Virus record (IMG/VR): IMGVR_UViG_3300037231_000288
Coordinates: 1-34,978 of that record
DNA from: a virus
Direction: 5' to 3' (one strand)
Length of the DNA stretch: 34,978 nt
The translations under genes and the position numbers were made by a program. Positions 1 to 6,884 of this stretch are shown here, piece after piece. The notes under the pieces were generated by a model. It was given only the letters and a program-made list of their open reading frames with translations. It was not told where the DNA came from and did no database searches. Position 1 is the stretch's first letter. Each line of letters begins with the position of its first letter.

Positions 1-483
1 CTAGAACGGACACTCCTCCACCGCTTTATCCAGGTCGATCGGCCCTGGGTGCATCGGCCCCAGATCCGGCTGAATGCTGCCTTCTCTGGCAATGATTGCC
101 TTCAACGCCTCGATCAGCTGCCACGCTTCGCGCGGGAGCAGCTGCTGCACCTGGTCGGTTCGTTTGCTGCTGAACCGATGCACCAGGGCGGCAAGCGGGT
201 ATTTGGTTTCGGCGGCCATCGTCTCGATTTTTCGGATCATCCGGTCGTTGGCGGCGAAGCCGATCCGGGCGGCCTTGCGGCCCCAGTAGCCCGCGCCGTG
301 TTTGCTGTCCTCAAACCCCATGCCCTCCATCACGTCCATCACTCGTTCGACATCCTCGTTGGTCAGATCCTTGGTCGATTGCACACCCGCCACGTTGGCC
401 AGCAGCATGCGATACTGCGGCTCATTCAGTTGCACCTGGCGGCGGGCGATCTGGACGATCTGGATTTGGGCTTTAGTGGGCAT
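1..483 (-). CDS. gemA: GemA-like protein (Mu gp16 family)
   Basis: Predicted 160-residue regulator of the Mu gp16/GemA (DUF1018) family. The N-terminal third has the family pattern: a K/R-rich start with IQIVQIARRQ, then a YRMLLANV segment, then a KDLTNEDVERVMDVMEGMGF helix. In Mu, GemA influences host gene expression and DNA topology during early growth; its exact role here is not shown by sequence. The gene ends with TAG at the first bases of the window, so it is complete. Its start overlaps the end of the upstream gene by 11 bases, placing it last in view of the leftward early operon. Family call fairly secure, function much less so. Confidence 0.8.
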   Translation of the reverse strand: MPTKAQIQIVQIARRQVQLNEPQYRMLLANVAGVQSTKDLTNEDVERVMDVMEGMGFEDSKHGAGYWGRKAARIGFAANDRMIRKIETMAAETKYPLAALVHRFSSKRTDQVQQLLPREAWQLIEALKAIIAREGSIQPDLGPMHPGPIDLDKAVEECPF

Positions 484-814
484 GCGCTTTCTTCCACGCT
501 ACCTCACACGGCAGCCATTCTCCGGGCAAAAGCGAGCCGTCGATAATCAGGGGTCGGTCGTTGAATCTCGCAAGCGAAATACCAGCGCCCATGGTGGAAT
601 TGGCTTTCAACCATTCGTGTACTGCGATGCTGACTTTGATTCCTCGCCATTCGATGAACCCGTTTTCGACAGCCCATTTCTTTTGATCGTCGGTCGGTTG
701 CGGACCACAAATCTCCTTGAGTTTGGCAGCCGCATCCATTAGGTCCGAGAGCGTGACGGGCGTCTGCAACTGGCCCCGGTTTGAGAATATCATTTTTTCG
801 ATCATACCTTTCAC
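473..814 (-). CDS. hypothetical early protein, 113 aa
   Basis: Not recognised. I chose the GTG at 814 because GGGG lies about six bases upstream and the previous gene stops at 817. The reading frame is open further upstream, but that part overlaps the 55-residue gene at 817-984 and looks like its shadow. An ATG at 805 (MIEKMIF) is the alternative start. The protein is soluble and mixed, with a helical segment DLMDAAAKLKEICG and a C-terminal half rich in tryptophan and hydrophobic strands. It overlaps gemA by 11 bases, so the two are probably translationally coupled. Confidence 0.6.
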   Translation of the reverse strand: MKGMIEKMIFSNRGQLQTPVTLSDLMDAAAKLKEICGPQPTDDQKKWAVENGFIEWRGIKVSIAVHEWLKANSTMGAGISLARFNDRPLIIDGSLLPGEWLPCEVAWKKAHAH

Positions 815-816
815 GT

Positions 817-984
817 CTACCCCATTTCTAGAATGAGCTTCAGCCCGCTTTTGAGCTGCTGATGCACGGTGATACCTTCGACGGAGTCGTCCATCGCCAG
901 CGTTCTGGCCGCGCGGCATGCGTCTGGCTCACTGTCGGCATAAACCGTCAAAAAATCCCGCTCGCCGAACTTCACGGTGATCAT
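817..984 (-). CDS. small hypothetical protein, 55 aa
   Basis: A short frame from ATG 984 to TAG 817, reading MITVKFGERDFLTVYADSEP and ending KSGLKLILEMG. It fills the space between the zinc-ribbon gene (stop at 990) and the next gene (GTG at 814) with almost no gap, as expected in this tightly packed operon. The composition is acidic and compact: a beta-strand-like start, then an alanine/arginine helix ACRAARTLAMDD. No family recognised. The overlapping plus-strand frame and the longer minus-strand frame here look like shadows. Confidence 0.6.
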   Translation of the reverse strand: MITVKFGERDFLTVYADSEPDACRAARTLAMDDSVEGITVHQQLKSGLKLILEMG

Positions 985-989
985 GAATT

Positions 990-1214
990 TCACAGCTTAT
1001 GCCCTCCCCGCCGGTTCCACTGCCTGGCCACCGCTTCAAAATCCTCAAGAGGACCGGCGACACAGTACACTTCGCAGTCATCGTTCCCGCAGTCGATCAT
1101 CCAGCTGTCATAATCGTTGTCGCTGTTGCGATGAATATGCGCCGGACCGCCGCAGAACGGGCACCGTTCAAGCTGCACGGCAGGCTGGATGGAATCGATC
1201 ACGCTGTTGCTCAT
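990..1214 (-). CDS. zinc-ribbon protein, Lar/restriction-alleviation-like
   Basis: A 74-residue protein starting MSNSVIDSIQPAVQLERC. The CPFCGGPAHI motif, a second cysteine pair in DCGNDDCEVYC and the ending VARQWNRR match the pattern of Lar-type phage zinc ribbons (CPFCGG ... W-N-R-R). Lar proteins in Rac and other phages reduce host type I restriction; whether this one does is inference, since the fold is also used by small proteins of unknown role. The ATG at 1214 overlaps the TGA of the preceding small frame (ATGA), suggesting coupled translation. Upstream in-frame codons are not used because they overlap other genes. Confidence 0.65.
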   Translation of the reverse strand: MSNSVIDSIQPAVQLERCPFCGGPAHIHRNSDNDYDSWMIDCGNDDCEVYCVAGPLEDFEAVARQWNRRGGHKL

Positions 1215-1312
1215 CGTCCGCCCAGATAAGTGGCCAGCTCCAGCAGTTCCTGTTTGGTCAGCTTCATCGGCACGGTGATGTTCACTTCCCGGCTGCGCTT
1301 GTCGATCTCCAC
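1211..1312 (-). CDS. possible 33-aa gene or frameshifted tail of the upstream gene
   Basis: From GTG 1312 a frame reads MEIDKRSREVNITVP, continues MKLTKQELLELATYLGG and ends in a TGA that overlaps the ATG of the zinc-ribbon gene. The sequence is strongly protein-like. The same frame stays open upstream for about 38 more codons (AEDPAQTIQAADLECSQLAL) until a TGA, overlapping the 3' end of the 1282-1710 gene, whose own last residues (NVPNWHLAWRSTSAAGK) look less natural. It may therefore be a separate overlapping gene, or the true C-terminus of the upstream gene after a frameshift. Confidence 0.4.
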   Translation of the reverse strand: MEIDKRSREVNITVPMKLTKQELLELATYLGGR

Positions 1313-1710
1313 GCCAAGTGCCAGTTGGGAACATTCAAGGTCAGCCGCTTGGATTGTTTGAGCAGGATCTTCTGCTCTTCCGGCGTGCGCAGGTGATCAT
1401 CGGCATCCGGCAGGGGAAGCCGCGCAAAGCGGTCGATGAAGGATGGGTTGCCCAGGAACTGCGGCACCAACTCGGCCATCACCTGGCCGGCGGCGATGTG
1501 CTTGTACCAGCGGCGAATCACCGGCGGCAAAATGCCGTCTACATTGATTCCACGTTCTACGGCGACTTGCAGTTTGCCGCACATGATGCCGATCTGCTGG
1601 GCGGTCATTCCCAGCGACTCCTTGATGGACTCGATCAGTTGTTCATCGGTCAGTTTCTCCCACATCTGCCGAAGATCGCTATCCCCGAACTGAATTGTTG
1701 TGATGCTCAT
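1282..1710 (-). CDS. hypothetical early protein, 142 aa
   Basis: Starts MSITTIQFGDSDLRQMWEKL at an ATG overlapping the TGA of the repeat protein gene (ATGA). The first 110 residues look like a helical soluble protein (KLTDEQLIESIKESLGM, then MCGKLQVAVERGINVDG, then IRRWYKHIAAGQVMAEL). No family recognised. The end of the frame runs over another protein-like frame (see 1211-1312), so the C-terminus may be wrong by a frameshift. Position between the MuB-like gene and GemA corresponds to the semi-essential early region of Mu. Confidence 0.6.
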   Translation of the reverse strand: MSITTIQFGDSDLRQMWEKLTDEQLIESIKESLGMTAQQIGIMCGKLQVAVERGINVDGILPPVIRRWYKHIAAGQVMAELVPQFLGNPSFIDRFARLPLPDADDHLRTPEEQKILLKQSKRLTLNVPNWHLAWRSTSAAGK

Positions 1711-2039
1711 GATAACTCCTTCAATTGATTATGGACGGTTTTTACCTTGATCCACGCTACTCTTGCCTTAAATTTAATCCTTGCCTTTCGGTATATCTCG
1801 CGATACTTGTCCGGGTTTGCGGCTCTGTATTTGCGATCCGCCGCCCGAATTTTTTCCCGGTTTGCGGCTCTATATTTGCGCTTCGCCGCCTGAAGTTTTT
1901 CCCGGTTTGCGGCTCTCCATTTGCGCTGCTCCGCGTGAATTTTTTCCCGGTTTGCGGCTATCCATTTCCGTGAACCCTTTCTATTCGCCGCCTTTCTCTC
2001 CTCCACCGTGAAATATTTTTTGGGCGCCGCCATGCTCAT
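1707..2039 (-). CDS. basic repeat protein with four 15-aa repeats
   Basis: A 110-residue, strongly basic protein built mainly of a 15-residue repeat of the form RKYRAANREKIRAAD (versions RKWIAANREKIHAEQ, RKWRAANREKLQAAK, RKYRAANPDKYREIY). Such repeats occur in phage proteins, often beside HNH-type domains, and probably form a charged helix able to touch nucleic acid; no nuclease domain is present here. The ATG at 2039 overlaps the TGA of the MuB-like gene (ATGA); MAAPKKYF at 2033 is the alternative start. The C-terminal 30 residues are also basic. Function unknown. Confidence 0.6.
   Translation of the reverse strand: MSMAAPKKYFTVEERKAANRKGSRKWIAANREKIHAEQRKWRAANREKLQAAKRKYRAANREKIRAADRKYRAANPDKYREIYRKARIKFKARVAWIKVKTVHNQLKELS
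1811..1959. repeat. 45-bp tandem repeat within the basic repeat gene
   Basis: The core CCCGGTTTGCGGCT recurs at 1856, 1901 and 1946, with a diverged copy (CCGGGTTTGCGGCT) at 1811, so the period is exactly 45 bases, or 15 codons. The third codon positions are also largely conserved, suggesting recent tandem duplication or gene conversion rather than only protein-level selection. Confidence 0.85.
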
Positions 2040-3184
2040 CCCACCTTCATCATTGGCCCCGGCTTGAGCGCCGCCAGGCGATCTTCCTGCAGGCTGAACA
2101 TGCTCCCCTTCACCAGCAGCTTGTGCGCGCTGCGCAGCATCGCCGCCGTCAACACCATGGCTTCGTCTCCATTGATCTTGGTTGCCATTCGCACCATGTA
2201 GACGCAGGTGCCCAGCGACCCGGAATCAATCAGGTTGGCAATCTCGCCCAGGTACCGCACGGCGTCGGGTGCCAGCCGCATTTTGTTCTTGCTGAAAACC
2301 GCACGGATTTCATCCACGGTAAACAGCGGTTCGCCATCCCCGCCAGATGTTTCGCACCGCTGCATCAGATCCCGGCAGATGCCGATCCGGCGGCGGATCT
2401 GCGCCATCGCGCTGCGACCGCGCGCCTGCCCCTTGTCCAGGTATTCCACCATGTCCTCGGTGCCGCACCACAGCTGCGGCGCTTTGGTCGCGTCGAAGAG
2501 ATCCGCCAGCATGAACAGCGGCGCATCGTGGGCCACGTGACATAGAGAATGCACCTGGTCGATGATCAGCAGCCGGCTGGTACCGCTGAGGGCCTCTTTC
2601 ACGCGGTTGTATACGTGCGATGTGCCGCCGGTGTCGCTCAACCGCATGGCGCGGGCGATGGATCGGATAAATCCTGATTTTGTGTTTACCGCCTCTTCGG
2701 CGGTGACCAATATAGCCCCGGTTGTGGTCTGGGCGATGGTGTTCAGCGCCATCGTTTTGCCGATGCCGCTGGTGTTAGGGCCGTACACCAGGCCAATGGT
2801 TTTCAGGGTGCAGGCGATGTCGGCCACGGTGCGTATTTCCTGTGCAACCTTAGTCCACACAAACGTGCTGGCCTTCGGTGCTGCATCGCGCTTCTGCTGT
2901 TCTTCGAGCCAGCGATCAAGATCGATCAGGATTTTCTGCCACTGGCCGATATAGTTGCCATTCAGCACGCTGCCCAGGGTGCTGCCGGCGATGCTCAGGG
3001 ATTTGGCGATCGCGGCGCGGGTGATGCCGCTGGCGTCGATGTAGGATCGAACCGCGCTGATGACATTCTGTGCATCATCATCGCTCACCGACTCAGGCGT
3101 TTTATCTTCCGCGAACATCCGTGTCGCTCCCTTGATTCGGGTCTCATCCGTGAGCCGTTCCATTGCCGATTTTTCATTCGTCAT
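2036..3184 (-). CDS. MuB-like AAA+ transposition ATPase
   Basis: Predicted target-DNA-binding ATPase that partners the adjacent transposase, as MuB does for MuA. The start is the ATG at 3184, with AGGAG seven bases upstream, inside the last codons of the transposase gene. About 382 residues: an N-terminal helix-turn-helix (about 51-78, SGITRAAIAKSLSIAGSTLG), a P-loop region YGPNTSGIGKT (about 134-144), a Walker B strand RLLIIDQVHSL (about 204-214) and a sensor-1-like QLWCGTED. Two features are odd. The P-loop is shifted, with Asn where the first glycine of GxxxxGKT is expected, and Walker B has Gln after the Asp in place of the usual Glu. Family and context are clear. Confidence 0.85.
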   Translation of the reverse strand: MTNEKSAMERLTDETRIKGATRMFAEDKTPESVSDDDAQNVISAVRSYIDASGITRAAIAKSLSIAGSTLGSVLNGNYIGQWQKILIDLDRWLEEQQKRDAAPKASTFVWTKVAQEIRTVADIACTLKTIGLVYGPNTSGIGKTMALNTIAQTTTGAILVTAEEAVNTKSGFIRSIARAMRLSDTGGTSHVYNRVKEALSGTSRLLIIDQVHSLCHVAHDAPLFMLADLFDATKAPQLWCGTEDMVEYLDKGQARGRSAMAQIRRRIGICRDLMQRCETSGGDGEPLFTVDEIRAVFSKNKMRLAPDAVRYLGEIANLIDSGSLGTCVYMVRMATKINGDEAMVLTAAMLRSAHKLLVKGSMFSLQEDRLAALKPGPMMKVG

Positions 3185-5240
3185 GGTCGCTCCTGAACTT
3201 TGCACCGAGCCGCGCAAACGCGTCTGGCTCGCTCCCCCCTGTTGTCTCCTCCCGGTCACTCATGAACTTGGCCACATCCACCAGCTGGGTGGACTCGGCG
3301 CCAACAGCCACCCTTTGAATACCCTTCGCAGAAGCTTCCAATGCCCTTTGAAGCGCGGGCAACTGATCGGTCATCGCATGCTGAATCGGCAGAAGGTTCG
3401 GCCCCGATGGCTCCGGTTCAGTATTCTCCGCCGCCATCGCGGCCGCTTTAGCGGCGGCGGCTCTTACCAGCCGGTCCGGCAGATCCTCGGCAATGCGGGG
3501 CCGGCGTTGGACGAAGGTTTTCAGGACGGTGCGGTCCTTGCGCTTGGCGGCGATCGCCTCGCGAAGATCCTGGGCGTCCGAATTCCAGGGCAGCATCTGG
3601 TTGGATTGTGCCACACAAATCAGCTTGTCATTGGTGCTGTACACCTGCACATGGCCGGCATACCGCTCGTCAATCCGCAGGATGACATCCTTGCCCAGCA
3701 GCTGGTGGAGCGCGGATTCGTGTTGGCCATATCGAATCCCCTGCCAAGTCACCCCGTTGCGTCCCACCTTCATCGGTCCAACGCGCTTCAGGCAAAGCAG
3801 ATCCAACAAATCTTCCGGCGCGGTTCGGCGGGTGTGGAGACAGGCGGCGTAAACATTGTCTGCCGTCTGATCAAACATCCCCTGCCCCGAATGTTGGTGG
3901 CCGGCTTCGTGTGCTGCCAGCAGATCGCCAAACCACGCGATATAGTCCTCAATCCGCGGGGCCTTGCCGCGCTCGAGGTTCAGTTGCAACCCGCCGCAAA
4001 GCGTGCCGCCGGCCGAGCGATCTTCGGGCTTGTTGGCCGTGTTGTTGCCGGTGTAAGTCGGCCACGCGCGATTCCATTCGGCGGGATTTCGAAACCAGCT
4101 TTCAATCGGCTTGGATTGCCCGTGGTATGGCCACACATGGTGGATCTGGATGCTCAGCTGCGGGAAAATCCCGGCAGACCTCTCTTCCGGCAGTTGGATC
4201 TTGATTTTGCTCTTGTCGTACCGGTCCTTTTTGGTCCGGCCGTTCAGCGCGTAACAATCATAATCCTTGCCGTTGTCCAGGTAGATGTGGTACGGCACGC
4301 CATGCTCTTTCACCGCCGCGCGGAACACGCTCAAAATCGTGTCGGCGTTTGGGGCATGATCCACGATCAGCCACCCCATGATTTTGCGGCTGCGAATGTC
4401 CTGGAACACGCTTAGCCAGGGGCGGAGCAATTTTCCCTGGCTGGAAACGATGCAATCCATCTGATGATGGTCAGCGCACCAGATTTCGTTGCTGTCGATG
4501 GACGTGTAGTCCTTCTCAATCCACGTCTCAGCCCTGGCCACGTAGGCATCTTCGCCGCCGCGCATCTTGGTAACGACCCCGGCCGGGATCTTGGCAATGT
4601 GCCGCTGGCACATCTTATAGGAGCGGATCTTCCAGCCCTGTTCCCTGGCGGTTGCCTCGGCGATGCGCAGGCAGCTGGTCAGCTTCAACTGATTCAGGTT
4701 CAGAAACAGCCGTTGAACCTCGCTCAAGAACGGGTCAGGCTCATTGGTGGAGGGACCGCCAGCGTCCTTGCTGATCTCCTTCCCGGTCCGTCCATCAATC
4801 AGCCCGACAATTCCTTCAGCGCGATAGGCACGCTGCCAGTTGTAGAGCGTACCCATCGACACCCGCGTGTTTTTGTCGATCAGCAGCCGATCGATAAACG
4901 TGTTGGTCGCGCGCACGCGGTCATAACCGATCTTGAACGCGGCCACGCAGAATTCATCCCACTCTTTCAGGATGCCTTCCCGCCGCCAGGCTTCATCGCG
5001 TTGCTTGGCGGTAAACTGCCGAAGATCCACCTGGATATGCTCAGGTGATTTGATCCGGGCAAAGGCCGGATCGGCATCTTCGCGAATCATCCAGCGCGGC
5101 TTCCCCTTGGCCGGCTTCTGCATCTCCGCCAATCCAGCCGCACGCCATTTGTTGGCGGCGTCGCGGGTGATGTGGCCTTTGGAGAGGCCAGATCGTTTGG
5201 CGGCGGTGGGAACATCGATAAACGTCTGCGAGTTGCTCAC
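3174..5240 (-). CDS. MuA-like DDE transposase
   Basis: Predicted transposase that cuts and joins phage ends and drives replicative transposition. About 688 residues: an N-terminal winged-helix-type DNA-binding region (DVPTAAKRSGLSKGHITRD), further DNA-binding helices (about 90-215), then the RNase H-fold core. Catalytic residues I would assign are Asp257 (WCADHHQMD), Asp322 (YLDNGKDY) and Glu380 (YHGQSKPIESW). The C-terminal 110 residues are Ala/Glu-rich and probably hold the MuB-contacting tail. A GTG at 5246 is possible, but the GTG at 5240 has GGGGG at better spacing and overlaps the upstream TGA. The gene directly follows the DnaA-like gene and overlaps the ATPase gene. Confidence 0.9.
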   Translation of the reverse strand: MSNSQTFIDVPTAAKRSGLSKGHITRDAANKWRAAGLAEMQKPAKGKPRWMIREDADPAFARIKSPEHIQVDLRQFTAKQRDEAWRREGILKEWDEFCVAAFKIGYDRVRATNTFIDRLLIDKNTRVSMGTLYNWQRAYRAEGIVGLIDGRTGKEISKDAGGPSTNEPDPFLSEVQRLFLNLNQLKLTSCLRIAEATAREQGWKIRSYKMCQRHIAKIPAGVVTKMRGGEDAYVARAETWIEKDYTSIDSNEIWCADHHQMDCIVSSQGKLLRPWLSVFQDIRSRKIMGWLIVDHAPNADTILSVFRAAVKEHGVPYHIYLDNGKDYDCYALNGRTKKDRYDKSKIKIQLPEERSAGIFPQLSIQIHHVWPYHGQSKPIESWFRNPAEWNRAWPTYTGNNTANKPEDRSAGGTLCGGLQLNLERGKAPRIEDYIAWFGDLLAAHEAGHQHSGQGMFDQTADNVYAACLHTRRTAPEDLLDLLCLKRVGPMKVGRNGVTWQGIRYGQHESALHQLLGKDVILRIDERYAGHVQVYSTNDKLICVAQSNQMLPWNSDAQDLREAIAAKRKDRTVLKTFVQRRPRIAEDLPDRLVRAAAAKAAAMAAENTEPEPSGPNLLPIQHAMTDQLPALQRALEASAKGIQRVAVGAESTQLVDVAKFMSDREETTGGSEPDAFARLGAKFRSDHDE

Positions 5241-5557
5241 ACCCACCCCCGAATCTTGCCTTCGATGAAACCAATCTCGGATTCAACGGCTGGATCGGTG
5301 TCACGCAATTCGGCAATGCGATTGATGCCACAGATGGCGGTGGAGTGATCCAGGCGGCGAAGCGACTTGGCTATTTCGTCAAGGCTCAAACGCGTGTCCT
5401 GGCGAATCAGGTGCATGCACACCTGCCTCGCAAACACGACGGATTTTCGTCGGCTCGATCCTTTCAGATCCGAGACCGTAACGCCGTAGCTTTCAGCCAC
5501 CAGGCTGATGACGCGCTCGGCGTGGACGCCGGGGAAGTTGTCGATGATTGCGTTCAT
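5237..5557 (-). CDS. free-standing DnaA domain IV-like DNA-binding protein
   Basis: A 106-residue protein that matches only the C-terminal DNA-binding domain of the initiator DnaA. Residues 25-53 (GVTVSDLKGSSRRK, then ARQVCMHLIRQ) and 57-81 (LSLDEIAKSLRRLDHSTAI) follow the DnaA domain IV pattern, including the signature helix with DHSTA in place of the usual DHTTV. No AAA+ module or Walker motifs precede it; the upstream sequence is another small gene. It may bind DnaA-box-like sites on phage DNA, compete with host DnaA, or recruit replication proteins to transposition intermediates. Its TGA overlaps the GTG start of the transposase and its ATG overlaps the upstream TGA, so it is coupled to transposition functions. 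Confidence 0.8.
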   Translation of the reverse strand: MNAIIDNFPGVHAERVISLVAESYGVTVSDLKGSSRRKSVVFARQVCMHLIRQDTRLSLDEIAKSLRRLDHSTAICGINRIAELRDTDPAVESEIGFIEGKIRGWV

Positions 5558-5700
5558 TTGTTCTCGGCGTTCAGTCGGTCTGCCATTGCCTGGGCGGCGG
5601 CTTTGGCGGCTTCATCGGTTGGCCGCTCAAACTTGCCCCGCACCTGGCCATCACAGATGACCACATACGATTTCGGTTTCAGCTTCTTGACGATTGCCAT
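5554..5700 (-). CDS. small hypothetical protein, 48 aa
   Basis: A short frame from ATG 5700 to a TGA overlapping the ATG of the DnaA-like gene. It begins MAIVKKLKPKSYVVICDGQ and ends in an alanine-rich helix DEAAKAAAQAMADRLNAEN. The layout (a strand pair VVICDGQVRGKFERP followed by one helix) suggests a small folded protein. No family recognised. Junctions on both sides are those of a real member of the operon. Confidence 0.65.
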   Translation of the reverse strand: MAIVKKLKPKSYVVICDGQVRGKFERPTDEAAKAAAQAMADRLNAENK

Positions 5701-5703
5701 GGC

Positions 5704-6066
5704 TCAAGCCATCCCGTTGCTGTCGTGATTCCCTTCCTCATCGCCGCTGAATTCGTGGTCGGATGCGTAGTGGATCGAGTGTTCCAGGTCCTCGCGTTTT
5801 TTCCGCTGCCGGGCTTTCTGCTGATCGAGACTGAGCACTTCGAACTTGCCGACATGCTGCCAGATCCCCCCAGTGAACTGGCGGTCAAACACGATCACTG
5901 CGCGGCAGTTCTCGCAGTGCGCTTCAATGTGCTGTTTCTTCGGTTTGCCCAGGCCCGTGTGCGGCTCGGTGATGGCGAAGCGTTCCCGTCCAACCGTGCA
6001 GTCGCATTGCGGGCAGACGCCACTTTCGGTGATGGGAAGATCAATCATTGATGCAACAGTGGACAT
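5704..6066 (-). CDS. zinc-ribbon protein, 120 aa
   Basis: Starts MSTVASMIDLPITESG at 6066, with AGGAG about eight bases before the ATG. The pairs CPQC and CENC are separated by about 36 residues and frame a strand-rich segment, forming a likely zinc ribbon. The C-terminal 40 residues are highly charged (QQKARQRKKREDLEHS) and end acidic. It may be a nucleic-acid or protein-binding accessory factor; no specific family recognised. Longer in-frame extension upstream lies in the untranslated gap and the neighbouring gene, and is rejected because of the good ribosome-binding site at 6066. Confidence 0.65.
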   Translation of the reverse strand: MSTVASMIDLPITESGVCPQCDCTVGRERFAITEPHTGLGKPKKQHIEAHCENCRAVIVFDRQFTGGIWQHVGKFEVLSLDQQKARQRKKREDLEHSIHYASDHEFSGDEEGNHDSNGMA

Positions 6067-6076
6067 AATGGGTCTC

Positions 6077-6346
6077 CTAAAAAGCGGGGTTAAGCTCCCA
6101 GCAACGTGACAACCGAAGCACAAATTGATCGCGAAGAAAGGCGTCGTCATCCCGCATGGCCGCAACGCGGTCCCAGAGGATGCCGCGAAGCGCGGCGTTA
6201 ACGTCGGATTGGTGCAGCTTTGACAGCACGCGATCCCAGGCCTCTATGCTTTCATCCAGCTGGCCGATGTGGAATCCGCACTCCCCCTTGAGCAGTTCGA
6301 TCTGCTCACCGATCTTCCTATTGCGTTTGATTTCCGCTTTGGTCAT
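6077..6346 (-). CDS. hypothetical helical early protein, 89 aa
   Basis: Starts MTKAEIKRNRKIGEQIELLK at ATG 6346, preceded by GGAGGGAAGG and overlapping the TGA of the upstream gene (ATGA). Predicted to be almost wholly helical (ESIEAWDRVLSKLHQSD, then DAFLRDQFVLRLSRCWELN). No family recognised. The spacing to the downstream gene is 10 bases, with that gene's ribosome-binding site in the gap. Confidence 0.6.
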   Translation of the reverse strand: MTKAEIKRNRKIGEQIELLKGECGFHIGQLDESIEAWDRVLSKLHQSDVNAALRGILWDRVAAMRDDDAFLRDQFVLRLSRCWELNPAF

Positions 6347-6591
6347 TTGCCTTCCCTCCGCCGCTTGTCGATCGACTCCGGTCCCTGGCCGAATTTGTCG
6401 GCGCACGCGGCACAAAAGCGGGTTCCAGTCGGTCCGATGTAAAAAATCCCACTGCACCATTCCCGGCATGCCTCGCAAACCGTCTGCGTGGTTCGGCTAT
6501 GGGTGCCGTTGCGGATCGCCTCGTTTAAGATCCGCGTCACCCGGTCCCAGCCGGGCATCTTGGTGGACGGATACTCTTGGAACCCTGTCAC
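6343..6591 (-). CDS. small CxxC zinc-binding protein, 82 aa
   Basis: Starts at GTG 6591, overlapping the TGA of the upstream gene, with AAGGAAG upstream. The protein has a helical first half (DRVTRILNEAIRNGTH) and a two-pair cysteine knuckle, VCEACREWC and FCAACADKFG, about 20 residues apart. This arrangement is typical of small treble-clef or zinc-ribbon proteins in phage early regions. Substrate unknown. Extending the frame further upstream would overlap most of the neighbouring gene and gives a shadow-like composition, so the short form is preferred. Confidence 0.6.
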   Translation of the reverse strand: MTGFQEYPSTKMPGWDRVTRILNEAIRNGTHSRTTQTVCEACREWCSGIFYIGPTGTRFCAACADKFGQGPESIDKRRREGK

Positions 6592-6884
6592 TTCACACGC
6601 TTCCTTCCCCGGCCTGGAATGCCGCTGACAATCTTGGACCGCTTGCATTGGTTCAGGTACGTCTTGAGGATCTGGTAGTCGGTCCATTGCCTGGTGAAAT
6701 CCAGCTTTGTGCGGACAAGATTGCAAACGTCCATTGCCTCTTCGGGGTGGCAGAGCAGATCATCGCGAGACCATGCCGGATGCCGCTCTCGGCGGATGCC
6801 ATTCACCGCCATCGCCACCATCTGCTTGTTGCGCAGCACGTCATCTTCAGCGCGCTCGATCGGTGATTTGAAAGACTTAGGCAT
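6588..6884 (-). CDS. hypothetical early protein, 98 aa
   Basis: Starts MPKSFKSPIERAEDDVLRNK at ATG 6884, with GGAAGGAAGG just upstream, inside the last codons of the methyltransferase gene. Helical N-terminus (VLRNKQMVAMAVNGIRRER), then a segment with WSRDDLLCHPEEAMDVC, and a basic C-terminus rich in Lys and Arg. The basic tail suggests nucleic-acid contact, but no family is recognised. The much longer frame up to 7133 is a shadow of the methyltransferase (Arg/Ser/Pro/Trp-rich). Confidence 0.6.
   Translation of the reverse strand: MPKSFKSPIERAEDDVLRNKQMVAMAVNGIRRERHPAWSRDDLLCHPEEAMDVCNLVRTKLDFTRQWTDYQILKTYLNQCKRSKIVSGIPGRGRKRVK

Noticed and set aside
3060-4415. Long plus-strand frame opposite the transposase
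   Set aside because: Antisense shadow of the transposase and ATPase genes, whose catalytic motifs are unmistakable on the minus strand.
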